From: DATAJX01 sp964601735
GTDB lineage: Bacteria; Pseudomonadota; Alphaproteobacteria; UBA2136; UBA6156
Length of the DNA: 64,000 nucleotides
Reading direction: 5' to 3'
Assembly (NCBI GenBank): GCA_964601735.1
Contig: CAZROO010000001.1
Coordinates: 62,001 to 126,000, forward strand
Below the pieces are notes generated by a model. It ran no database searches and was not told where the DNA came from. It saw nothing but the letters and a program-made list of their open reading frames with translations. Shown here piece by piece: positions 33,750 through 42,079 of the stretch. The translations under genes were made by a program, and so were the position numbers. The first letter of the stretch is position 1, and every line of letters begins with the position of its first letter.

Positions 33750-36044
33750 ATGGCCACCAAAACCAAAAAGCCCGCGCCCAAACCCAAGGGCAAACCCGCC
33801 GCCGCAAAACCCAAAGTGGCGCGCAGGGCCAGCTCCGGCAATCCGGTAACCCGGCAATCCGGTAAACCGGTAATACCCCAACGCCGGAGCACTGACCGGC
33901 CTCAAACCACCGAGCAGCTCTTAACGCTCGACGCCGGCTACCAGCAGGCGCGCAGCAATGCCGCCACCTATTTGCATAGCCGCCGCCAGGCCGCCTTCGC
34001 CTTGGCCCGCCGCTACCACCTCGATGCCGACGATTTGATGCAGGAAGGCTACGAAATCCTCCTCACCTGCCTGCGCGACTTCCAGCCGCTGCGCAAAAAC
34101 GATGAAACCGGCGAAGCCACCACCGTGCAATTCAACACTTTTTTCGGCGCCCGGCTCGAAGGCAAGGCGATGGAACTCCGCAACCGCGACCCCGAATACC
34201 AGGCGCGTCAGGCCCACACGGCCGACATGACCGACGAGGAGCGCGATAGCTTCCGCAAAAACCCGCCGCTGCTGGTGCAGCATCTCGACCAGGAAACGAC
34301 GATGCAGGAGCACCTGCAATCCGAAGTCTCCGGCGCCCAGCGCGCCCGCACCACCAACGTGCGGCAAAAAATTTTGCAGGATAGCTACATCGACCGCAAA
34401 CTGACCGAACTCATCGCCGCCGAACGCGACGACCAGCGCCGTGCCGCGCTGCTGCAAGTGAAGGTCGGCGGCCTCTCCACTTTCGACGACATTGCCTACC
34501 ATTTCGGGGTGACCGACAGCCGCGCCAGCCAGATCCTCAACGACCTGATGGATGCGTTCTATGTCCAGCGCCTGCTTGATGGCGACCTCAAGAGCGTGGC
34601 CTACGACTTCCGCAAAATCAAAATGGCCGACAAGCGCGCGCTGCGCCTGCTGGCCGAGGCCATCAACAACGCGCCGCCGCCCCGCGCTCAGGCGCTCGCC
34701 GAAATCTTCACGCCCGACTACCCCGACGTCGCCACCCTCCTCGCCGCCCGCAATACCTCCGGCCCCATTCCCGTGAAGGCGGGAATCCAGGGGGAAGTTC
34801 ACAGCGGCCAGGTGATGGTGCCTGCCGACCAACCCGAAAAGCTCTTCACCCCGCTCGACATCAACCTCTACCCGCCGGTCGAAATCGGTTGGCGCGAAAC
34901 CGCCACGCTGTCGCCCCATCCTGTCACCTTCCGAGCGCCCGAAGAAAGCGACACCTCAAAAAATTCCGGCTTCATGCCAGCACAGGCTGGTATCCACGCT
35001 CCTTCTTTCCCGGCCCATATTGAACGCCTCATGGCCAGCGGCCCCGAGCACTGGCCGCTCATTGTCACCGAGCAGGGTGTGGTTATCGACGGTGTTCGTC
35101 GCCTTGCCGCCGCCCGCGCCAAAAACATCGACCGCGTGCTCTGCCACGTCCACAAAATGGCCGAACCCGACACCGCCATCATGCGCGTCGTCCTCAACAT
35201 GCGCGCCATCCGGCCCGAAAAACTCGATCTCTACTTCGCCATCGCCGCACTGCTCAGGCAGGGCCTGTCGCAGGGCAAGGTCGCGGCCGCACTCAACACC
35301 AGTCGCCCCAATGTCATTGTCTATGCCAAGGTGGCCGAAAAAGCCGCGCCGGACCTCCGCCGGCTGTTCGAGGAAGGCCTTATCCAGGTTACCAATGCCA
35401 GCGCCTGCGTCGACCTGCCCGCCAATACCCAGGCGGCTATTGCTCGTGCCATCCGCACCCTGGGGCCGGAGTGGTCCAAGGGCCCCAAGTTTACCGACAT
35501 GTTCAGTGCCGCCGAAACCGGCAAGCTCGAAAAATACCTGAAATCGGTCGGCGGTGACACCGGAGCGACAGCCGCGCACCAATTAGCGCCGCAAGACGCT
35601 ATTTCTGCGCCGCAAACCGACAGTGCTGCGACAGCGCTGCGACAGTCCGGCATCAATCCTGCACAGGTACAGCACCTGCAAAATGCCCTGGTGGAGGCCG
35701 AAACCTGGGCCACCCGCCGCGACGCCACTATTGCTCAACAAATAAGCGAAATCAACGAGTTAAAAGATAAGGTCGGCAAGCTCACCAGCGAGCTCGAAGC
35801 CGCTCGCCTGCTCTCCCAGGCCGACCAGTCCACCATCCAGGCCTACCTCAAAGAAATCAAGTTATTTCATGGGGTTACAGAGCGTCTGCAAGCCGCCGCC
35901 CACCACATCCAGCAGGCTGCCAGGCCCCTTCGCTCACTCCAACTGACAATGAGGCAAACCCATGAAATGCAAGAGATTTGTGAGTCCATCGCCAGCCAGC
36001 TCACGGCCTTGCGGTTGGCTTTGCAACGCACCCCCGGCCAATAG
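33750..36044 (+). CDS. Sigma-70-like / ParB-like fusion protein with C-terminal coiled coil
   Basis: A 764-residue protein of unusual composition. After a basic Lys/Pro/Ala tail (1-50), residues about 75-150 resemble sigma-70 region 2: ARRYHLDADDLMQEGYEILL with the region 2.2 DLxQEG core and VQFNTFFGARLEGKAMEL like the FSTYAxxxIRxAI helix. Residues about 225-272 include a helix-turn-helix FDDIAYHFGVTDSRASQIL like region 4. Then come two in-frame palindromic repeats (about 338-347 and 408-417), a ParB-N-like segment (about 430-470, VIDGVRRLAAARAKNI), a ParB-type helix-turn-helix (about 500-530, LSQGKVAAALNTSRPNVIVYAKV) and a coiled-coil tail (about 650-720). It could direct transcription or nucleate DNA at the locus. 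The combined architecture is unfamiliar to me. Confidence 0.75.
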   Translation: MATKTKKPAPKPKGKPAAAKPKVARRASSGNPVTRQSGKPVIPQRRSTDRPQTTEQLLTLDAGYQQARSNAATYLHSRRQAAFALARRYHLDADDLMQEGYEILLTCLRDFQPLRKNDETGEATTVQFNTFFGARLEGKAMELRNRDPEYQARQAHTADMTDEERDSFRKNPPLLVQHLDQETTMQEHLQSEVSGAQRARTTNVRQKILQDSYIDRKLTELIAAERDDQRRAALLQVKVGGLSTFDDIAYHFGVTDSRASQILNDLMDAFYVQRLLDGDLKSVAYDFRKIKMADKRALRLLAEAINNAPPPRAQALAEIFTPDYPDVATLLAARNTSGPIPVKAGIQGEVHSGQVMVPADQPEKLFTPLDINLYPPVEIGWRETATLSPHPVTFRAPEESDTSKNSGFMPAQAGIHAPSFPAHIERLMASGPEHWPLIVTEQGVVIDGVRRLAAARAKNIDRVLCHVHKMAEPDTAIMRVVLNMRAIRPEKLDLYFAIAALLRQGLSQGKVAAALNTSRPNVIVYAKVAEKAAPDLRRLFEEGLIQVTNASACVDLPANTQAAIARAIRTLGPEWSKGPKFTDMFSAAETGKLEKYLKSVGGDTGATAAHQLAPQDAISAPQTDSAATALRQSGINPAQVQHLQNALVEAETWATRRDATIAQQISEINELKDKVGKLTSELEAARLLSQADQSTIQAYLKEIKLFHGVTERLQAAAHHIQQAARPLRSLQLTMRQTHEMQEICESIASQLTALRLALQRTPGQ
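34765..34790. repeat. Palindromic repeat inside the sigma/ParB-like gene, copy 1
   Basis: CATTCCCG-TGAAG-GCGGGAATCC hairpin, translated in frame as IPVKAGIQ, in the linker between the sigma-like and ParB-like halves. Confidence 0.7.
34971..35000. repeat. Palindromic repeat inside the sigma/ParB-like gene, copy 2
   Basis: TTCATGCCAGC-ACAG-GCTGGTATCCACG, translated in frame as FMPAQAGIHA, directly before the ParB-like region. Same family as those at 25261 and 28654. Confidence 0.85.
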
Positions 36045-36090
36045 GCGCCAGGCCCTTGAAATGCCCCATTTTCCACCCCATTTTAAGAGT

Positions 36091-37866
36091 ATGACCCTCG
36101 GTCGCTTGTTCGCCTTTACTGCCTTGATTTCATTGGGCTTTGCTGCCTCTGCGCAGGCGCAAACCGGCGGCTCTTTCAGCTCCAACAACGCCTACCAGTT
36201 CGGCGGTATGCCGGGCTCTTTCGGCTATAACAACACCGGCAGCACCACCGTGTTCGATGCAGGCTTCCGCAATACCGGCGGCCTCAACCTGTTGGGCTGC
36301 GGCGGCATCGGTGCCTTCAATTTTATGAACACCACGTTCAACATGAACAACATCATCGACCAGCTCAAGCAGAACATGCAAACCATGCTGGCCAAGCAAT
36401 TACTCATCCAGGCTATGAGTATTCCTCAGGTTTCCGCCATTTTTGATACATTGAACGCTTTCGGTAACGCGCGCTTCAGCCTGTTCAATCAGTCGTGCAA
36501 CCTCGGCCAAATCAAAAAAGAAGCCCGCGAGAAGGTCATCAAGGCCTGCATCGATAATCACGGCGGCGACAGCGCTTCGGCTGCCGATAGAACCACCTGC
36601 CAGCAGGACTTCGACAAGGACTCCAACATCGGCAAATTCGTTGCCACCGCGTTCAAGAACATTTGCGGTTTCGAAAACTTCAACCAAGCCATCCGCCCCA
36701 CCGCCTGCCGCGATGCCAACGGCAACGCCACGTCCTCCTGCGCCTTTATGGCCTTTATCCCTCAGGTTCGCCTCAACCTGAGTGGCGGGGTCGGTGGTAA
36801 CAGCGGCAGCGCCATGTGCCAAACCAACTCTAATTATTACGGCACTCGCTCCGCCGCGCTGCCGCTGCAGTCGGTGTCGGATATCATGCGCAGCGTTTCC
36901 GATATTTTCATCGGTAAAGCCCAAAGCCAGATTGATGCCTACCGCACCAGCGGCTTAACCTATGCGCAACTCAAGGCGGCCCTTGCAAAACTGGAAGCAC
37001 TCTGCGCGGCCAAGGATCCCAAGTGTACCAATGCGGCCAAATCTACGGCCGATTTGACCAATCCCGCCAGCCCCGGCTTCGTGCGCCTAGCCAAAATCGA
37101 TTACCAGCAAACCAGCTTTGCCGATAGCACTTCGGGTAACAGTGATGCCACGATTGATTATTTCAAAAAGACCCACGGCATTACCGATACGACCACGCCC
37201 AACTGCGACTTGGATCCGCTGTGCCACGCCAAGGCGTTGGATAACATTATCCGTGAAGATAATCCGTCGCTTAATCTGCCCAGCCTCGATCTCACCGATA
37301 ACGACGTCAAGAATTTCACCAACAGTGTCAAAATTTCTGCTGATGGTGACGCTGGCTCGGCGGCCCAACTGAGTGGCGACGCGCAATCTGCCGCAAACCT
37401 TATGCAGATTGCCGCCACCTATTCTCTGGCCAAGGAAGCTAAAATCGATCTGAACCTGTTCGCCGACCAGGAATATATCAAGGGCCCTAACTGTGCGATG
37501 GCTCTGCGTAATGGGTTAGGGGCTCACGCCAGTCACTTGGCTAATATGGAGGTCTTCGGCACCTCGAAAGGCATGGCCTCCAAACTCCAACAGGAGAATA
37601 ATTCCAAGCAAATCAAGCCGACCGGGAGCGATGGCAAGCCCATTACCGATACCGGCAATAACGATACGCTGATGGGCGATACGACTCAAAAGACCTATAA
37701 CAGCACCATCCAGGCCACTGTCCTCCGTTCTCTGGATGATAGTATCGCTGCCGAAAACCGCGCCTACCTCGGTATGCAGGACTGGGCCCGCCAGGCCGCC
37801 TCACGGGACGATTGCCGAATCACCACCGCTAACGCCGATTCTGACATGAGCGATATCGGTTTCTAA
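36091..37866 (+). CDS. traH: TraH-like F-type T4SS protein
   Basis: A 591-residue exported protein with signal peptide (about 1-24, FAASAQAQT). GCGGIGAFNFMNTTFNMNNIIDQLKQ, followed by a helix and NQSCNLGQIKKE, follows the F TraH plan of GCGGIDxFxxSFSFIN, a hydrophobic helix and NSCQ. At least eight Cys suggest disulfides made with help from TraF. TraH assists pilus extension and retraction at the outer membrane. About 130 residues longer than F TraH. Start ATG 36091 preferred because it begins the signal peptide at once; ATG 36061 is possible. It sits 46 bases after the sigma/ParB-like gene. Confidence 0.65.
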   Translation: MTLGRLFAFTALISLGFAASAQAQTGGSFSSNNAYQFGGMPGSFGYNNTGSTTVFDAGFRNTGGLNLLGCGGIGAFNFMNTTFNMNNIIDQLKQNMQTMLAKQLLIQAMSIPQVSAIFDTLNAFGNARFSLFNQSCNLGQIKKEAREKVIKACIDNHGGDSASAADRTTCQQDFDKDSNIGKFVATAFKNICGFENFNQAIRPTACRDANGNATSSCAFMAFIPQVRLNLSGGVGGNSGSAMCQTNSNYYGTRSAALPLQSVSDIMRSVSDIFIGKAQSQIDAYRTSGLTYAQLKAALAKLEALCAAKDPKCTNAAKSTADLTNPASPGFVRLAKIDYQQTSFADSTSGNSDATIDYFKKTHGITDTTTPNCDLDPLCHAKALDNIIREDNPSLNLPSLDLTDNDVKNFTNSVKISADGDAGSAAQLSGDAQSAANLMQIAATYSLAKEAKIDLNLFADQEYIKGPNCAMALRNGLGAHASHLANMEVFGTSKGMASKLQQENNSKQIKPTGSDGKPITDTGNNDTLMGDTTQKTYNSTIQATVLRSLDDSIAAENRAYLGMQDWARQAASRDDCRITTANADSDMSDIGF

Positions 37867-37877
37867 CAAACCTTCTT

Positions 37878-37931
37878 GCCGCCAAGCCTGCCACACCTGT
37901 AATCAGCCGCTAGGCCTTGTCTCTTGGCGGC
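37878..37931 (+). terminator. Possible long-loop terminator after traH
   Basis: GCCGCCAAG (37878-37886) pairs with CTTGGCGGC (37923-37931) followed by TTTCGCTT. The 36-base loop makes it a weaker candidate. Confidence 0.4.
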
Positions 37932-37970
37932 TTTCGCTTAATTGGCTAAGGTGCAGGTGGGGGATTAATT

Positions 37971-40070
37971 GTGGCTTTAACATCGCACATGCAAAATGCC
38001 GGAATGGACGGATTGCCGTTGCTCGGTCTGGCGCAATGCTGGCGGTTAAGTCGAGGTGAGCATCCTGCCCTCCCATCGGCAATCCCTCTCATGGCCGCCT
38101 TGCCTGTATTTCCCCTGCCTGAGAAATGCGCCACCCTGGCTGCCGCCGACCTGCCCTTGGCTTTCGCTCATAGTGGTCACCACACCATGGTGGACCACGG
38201 CTACCTTTCCGCTACCAGTGAAGGTGAGGCCGATGTCTGGCCCCTCGCGCCGGTTTACGTGCGCGACCTCGCTGGCCGCATTCTCCACACCGGACTGCTG
38301 CCCATTGGCGATACGCCCGGCCCGCTCACGCCAGCTACCTGCGCTTTTATTCCCGCCGGTACGCCTGGCCTCGACCTGCTGGAAAAAACCTTCCTCGTGC
38401 ACCTGCGCCGTCTGGAACTGGCCCCGTTGCCCGGCACGCCGCTGGCGGGGCATGAACGCCACTTGGCCCGTGCTATTTACCTAGCGCCGCAGCGCTACCC
38501 TTACAAACTGCGCATCGATAGTTTTTACCAGGACGGCTTTCGCTTGCCGCAACTCACCCGGTTGCATGTGCAGAATACCGAGCCTGCCACATCGTCTGGT
38601 GCGGCGGCTGATTTCGCTGCGCGCTGGCAGCAGCGGCCCATTGGCCAGACCTACGACCAGTTTTACGAAGCCCAGGGTGGCCAAGCCTGGTACGATAAGC
38701 TTTTTGGCCAAGGTTGCACGGTCATTCCCACTATCGAGGCCTACAATGGCTGGTATCAGGTCACCAGCGACTATGGCATGGCCGACGTCTGGCCGGGCCG
38801 CGCGGTAAGCGGCCTGCACCAGGTGGTGGGCGAGGAACCGGCGGACAGTCCGCCCGGTACCATCCTCAGCGTGGTCGAGCCCGGCTATGCCACGCGCCAG
38901 TCGTTGCAGCCGGCCAAAGTCATCGTCAGTACCGGTGCCACCTATAAAAACATGGAAGGCCCGCGCCCGCTGCTGCCGGACCTCCGCCTGCCGCACCAGC
39001 GCACCGGCGGCCAGTGGGCCAGTACCTGGCTGCCCACCCACCCGGCGCATTTCGTGCAACCGGCGCTGTGGGACTGGGATGGCAACGGTAACTTTGTGCA
39101 GGTCTCTGGCCCACTGTGGGATCCACTGCATTATACCTACACCAGCACGCCACAAATCCTGCGCGCCCTGCGCCGCCCGCGCGAAGATGCGCCCCATCTG
39201 GCCGACGTGCCGGAGGCGATGCAGCCGCGGTTTCATCCGGCTTGCGCTTTAATGGGGTACGATACCCCCAACCAGCGCACCGGGCAGGAGCGGGCCTATC
39301 GTTATCCTGCCGCATCGCCGCTGGCTGCCAGTGCGCTTGACCACGTCGCCCTGGGCCGCGAGGTTGCCGCCATCGGTTATCACCCGCTGCCGGCGGCGTT
39401 GGAGTACGAAATGGACGCTGCCACCGCGCCGGAGCTTTCGCCCGGTCGTTTTGGCGCTTGCCCTGCCACCGTGGCCGAGCGCCTGGCGCCGGTCATCAAG
39501 GCGCAAATGACAGGTGACGAGGCTCGCCGCCTGGCCGTGGGTGGCACCGACCCCGCCTGGCAGGTGGTCACGCATCCGCGCCTCTACCCCGCCAGCAGCG
39601 GCGAAACGTTCAAGGATTATCCACATCTTGGCCGGTTTGCCGAGAATTCACCGCCGTTGTCCGAACTGGCCAAAAGCCTGCCGGTATATTTGCCCGAACT
39701 GGCGCCTACCGAGCTGTTCCAGAACCTCAAGCGTATCTTCGGCAACAAGTCCTACCTGGCGGTGCTGGGGGCCGTAGGGGCGGGTGAGGGCTTTGTCGAA
39801 AAAATGCAGAACTGGCGCGAGGCCTCGCTTAGCGGGCGCCGCCTGCGTTACCGCCTGTGGCGCAAGCATCCAGCCTATTACGCTCAGCTTTGGGCTACCC
39901 TCCAAAAATTGGCCGAACCCACCGGTACCACCCTGCCGGAGCAGGAAAGCGCGATACTTGCCGCAATCTTAGGCCAGTTCAGCGTCCAAACCTTGCCCGC
40001 CAAGGCGGCTAAGGTAAAATCAACCACGGCCGACCCCGGCCCTAACGCCGCAGGCATAAACAGAGATTAA
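37971..40070 (+). CDS. Large protein of unknown family between traH and traB
   Basis: A 699-residue protein starting at a GTG (GTGGCTTTAACATCG). No signal peptide, membrane helix or nucleotide motif is obvious. The composition is Pro/Leu/Trp-rich with short repeated-looking phrases such as WPLAPVYVRD, DVWPGRAVSGLH and FHPACALMGYD, suggesting a multi-strand or modular cytosolic protein. In F-type loci the only other large protein expected here is TraG, but TraG has several membrane helices, so this is not TraG. Might be an effector or a structural accessory. Its stop lies 24 bases before traB, so it is co-transcribed with the core genes. Confidence 0.7.
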   Translation: MALTSHMQNAGMDGLPLLGLAQCWRLSRGEHPALPSAIPLMAALPVFPLPEKCATLAAADLPLAFAHSGHHTMVDHGYLSATSEGEADVWPLAPVYVRDLAGRILHTGLLPIGDTPGPLTPATCAFIPAGTPGLDLLEKTFLVHLRRLELAPLPGTPLAGHERHLARAIYLAPQRYPYKLRIDSFYQDGFRLPQLTRLHVQNTEPATSSGAAADFAARWQQRPIGQTYDQFYEAQGGQAWYDKLFGQGCTVIPTIEAYNGWYQVTSDYGMADVWPGRAVSGLHQVVGEEPADSPPGTILSVVEPGYATRQSLQPAKVIVSTGATYKNMEGPRPLLPDLRLPHQRTGGQWASTWLPTHPAHFVQPALWDWDGNGNFVQVSGPLWDPLHYTYTSTPQILRALRRPREDAPHLADVPEAMQPRFHPACALMGYDTPNQRTGQERAYRYPAASPLAASALDHVALGREVAAIGYHPLPAALEYEMDAATAPELSPGRFGACPATVAERLAPVIKAQMTGDEARRLAVGGTDPAWQVVTHPRLYPASSGETFKDYPHLGRFAENSPPLSELAKSLPVYLPELAPTELFQNLKRIFGNKSYLAVLGAVGAGEGFVEKMQNWREASLSGRRLRYRLWRKHPAYYAQLWATLQKLAEPTGTTLPEQESAILAAILGQFSVQTLPAKAAKVKSTTADPGPNAAGINRD

Positions 40071-40093
40071 CCAACAAAAAAGCCCCCACGCGC

Positions 40094-41602
40094 ATGGCTC
40101 CAGAACAAAACGGCCCGGAAATCACCCCCCGCCGCCCGGCCAAGGGCGGTGGTGCGGGCGGCATTCTGCAAAAGTTCCAGGAGCTTCCGCGCGCCGCGCA
40201 AGTGGCCATCGGTGTTGCGGTGTTTGGGTTGCTGTGGATGGTCTTTGGCGGCGGTCACGGCAACCAGCAGGCCGGTGGTACGCCCAACCAGACCAGCACG
40301 CAGGCCATGAACGGTGGCCCGTCCTCCACTCAGGTGTTCAACGGGCTCGACAGCGACCGTCCGGTGCTGATGCAAAGCTGGCTCGAGCAATCGCGCCGCG
40401 ATATGGCCAGTCTCAAGGAAACTATGGAAAAGCGCTTTCAGGAGCGCGACCAGGCCCTGAGCCAGGCATTGGAGCAGAATGCCCAAATGCAAAAGGAATC
40501 CCGTCAGATGATGGAGGATTTCACTACCGAAATTAAAAACCTGCAGGCCGAGAATGAAAACAATCAGGCGCAAATGCAGCAGCTCCAGGGCGAGCAAAAG
40601 AAAATGCAATTGGGTGAGCCGGTCGATGGTGCCACTCCCGGCGGGCAGGGGGCGTCGGGCACGCGTCGCGATAAAATCAATCAAACCCCTTTAGGTAGTG
40701 CCGGGGGCGTTAGTGTTCCCGGCAGCAAGGCTCTCCTGGCCCCGGTGGTTCGCCCGCTGCAAGGTGGGGTGGAAGGTGTGACCAGTGCGGTCGGTCTTAC
40801 TGGTACCGCCCAGCCGTTACCGTTCATGCCGCCGCTCGGCTTTATCAAGGGTACCATGCTCAATGGGGTCGATGCGTTGGTCGGTGGTCAGGCCACGCCC
40901 GCGCTTATCCGTCTGCACGGCAGCTATAAAACCGCCATGAATACCACGGTCAACCTCGACGGTTGCATGGCCTTGGTCGAATTCCAGGGTGATGTCTCCA
41001 CTGAGCGCGCTGTCGGTAAACCCTCGCGCATGACTTGCGTGTATCCCGACATGGGGGCCGTTACCTACAGCCTGTCCGGTTATGTGGTCGATGCCGAAGA
41101 CGGCATCATCGGCGTGCCCGGTGTGTTCTACGAAGGCGATGCCAGCCGTATCGCCGCCGCCATGCTGGCCGATTTTGCCGCAGGCTTGTCCGAAGCCGTG
41201 CAGCAAAACCAGCAAAGCACCAACGTCGGCGCCTTTGGCAATACCACCAGTACGCTCACCGGCGGCCAAACCAAGGCGGCCATCGCGGGCGGGGTCGACA
41301 AAGCTACTAAGAGCCTGCGCGATTATCTGATGGAACGCGTCAACCGCGTGCTGCCGTTCGTGCGGCTCGACGCCACGCGCGAAATCAACATCGTCATGCT
41401 TTCGGGTGTCGAGCTCCGTCACGAAGGTGACCCCTGGACACTGTTGTTTGACGGTGAGGCCGCCGACCAGGCCCGCAATCAGGCGTTGCAAAGTGCTGCC
41501 AGTAATCCGCAGGCCGCTGCTGCCGCCAATTCAACCCAGCCTGCCGCCGGCCCGTCGGCAAACGGCGCCGTCGTTTTACCACCCGCGCAAGGAGCCCAAT
41601 AA
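40094..41602 (+). CDS. traB: TraB-like (VirB10 family) T4SS core protein
   Basis: A 502-residue protein spanning the periplasm from inner to outer membrane. A short cytosolic N-terminus leads to a membrane helix (about 35-52, VAIGVAVFGLLWMVFG), a coiled coil (about 100-175) and a C-terminal beta-barrel domain (about 250-460) beginning FIKGTMLNGVDALVGG, the VirB10/TraB domain start; GVFYEGDASRIAAAMLADFAAGLSEAVQ matches the TraB helix that crosses the outer membrane. Ala/Pro-rich tail. Downstream traV begins four bases after its stop, the standard B-V order. Confidence 0.9.
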   Translation: MAPEQNGPEITPRRPAKGGGAGGILQKFQELPRAAQVAIGVAVFGLLWMVFGGGHGNQQAGGTPNQTSTQAMNGGPSSTQVFNGLDSDRPVLMQSWLEQSRRDMASLKETMEKRFQERDQALSQALEQNAQMQKESRQMMEDFTTEIKNLQAENENNQAQMQQLQGEQKKMQLGEPVDGATPGGQGASGTRRDKINQTPLGSAGGVSVPGSKALLAPVVRPLQGGVEGVTSAVGLTGTAQPLPFMPPLGFIKGTMLNGVDALVGGQATPALIRLHGSYKTAMNTTVNLDGCMALVEFQGDVSTERAVGKPSRMTCVYPDMGAVTYSLSGYVVDAEDGIIGVPGVFYEGDASRIAAAMLADFAAGLSEAVQQNQQSTNVGAFGNTTSTLTGGQTKAAIAGGVDKATKSLRDYLMERVNRVLPFVRLDATREINIVMLSGVELRHEGDPWTLLFDGEAADQARNQALQSAASNPQAAAAANSTQPAAGPSANGAVVLPPAQGAQ

Positions 41603-41605
41603 GCC

Positions 41606-42043
41606 ATGAACCGTAAAATCGTCCTCACGCTCGCCACTGCCGCCACGCTGCTGGCCGGGTGTAAATACTACGGCAGTGCACTGCCGCCCGAATATCCGCT
41701 GAGCATGGACGATGCCGCCGCCGTGGCGAACGACCAGGGCGGGGCCACTGGTGGCATGCAGCGTCCGGTGGTTAAAAAGGTTACCCGTCCGCGGGTCGAG
41801 CGCCCCAGCTATCTGCCGGAAAAGGAACTTGCCATCGTTAGCCCGCCCAAAACCCTGCTGGTGTGGACGTATCCGTATGTGTCCGACGACAACACCCGCA
41901 CTTTTGGCAGCTGGAGCACCATCTTCCTCACCGACCGTTATGAGTGGGTGCGCCCCTCCAACGCGCTGGGCGAGGGTGACGACGATGCCGGCACCACCGC
42001 AGGCCGTCCCAACCTCACCATTCCACATAAACCCACGCAATAA
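41606..42043 (+). CDS. traV: TraV-like outer-membrane lipoprotein of the T4SS core
   Basis: A 145-residue lipoprotein: lipobox LLAGCKYYG with Cys at residue 18. The C-terminal half has LLVWTYPYVSDDNTRTFG and FLTDRYEW, following the TraV pattern RIWxAPYxDxxG ... GRW. TraV is the VirB7-like lipoprotein forming the outer-membrane core with TraK and the TraB C-terminus. Located directly between traB and traC as in F. Shorter than F TraV and without its Cys-rich middle, so moderately diverged. Confidence 0.75.
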   Translation: MNRKIVLTLATAATLLAGCKYYGSALPPEYPLSMDDAAAVANDQGGATGGMQRPVVKKVTRPRVERPSYLPEKELAIVSPPKTLLVWTYPYVSDDNTRTFGSWSTIFLTDRYEWVRPSNALGEGDDDAGTTAGRPNLTIPHKPTQ

Positions 42044-42079
42044 CCGCATGGTAGTGCCGCAGAATAAAAAAAGAGACGC

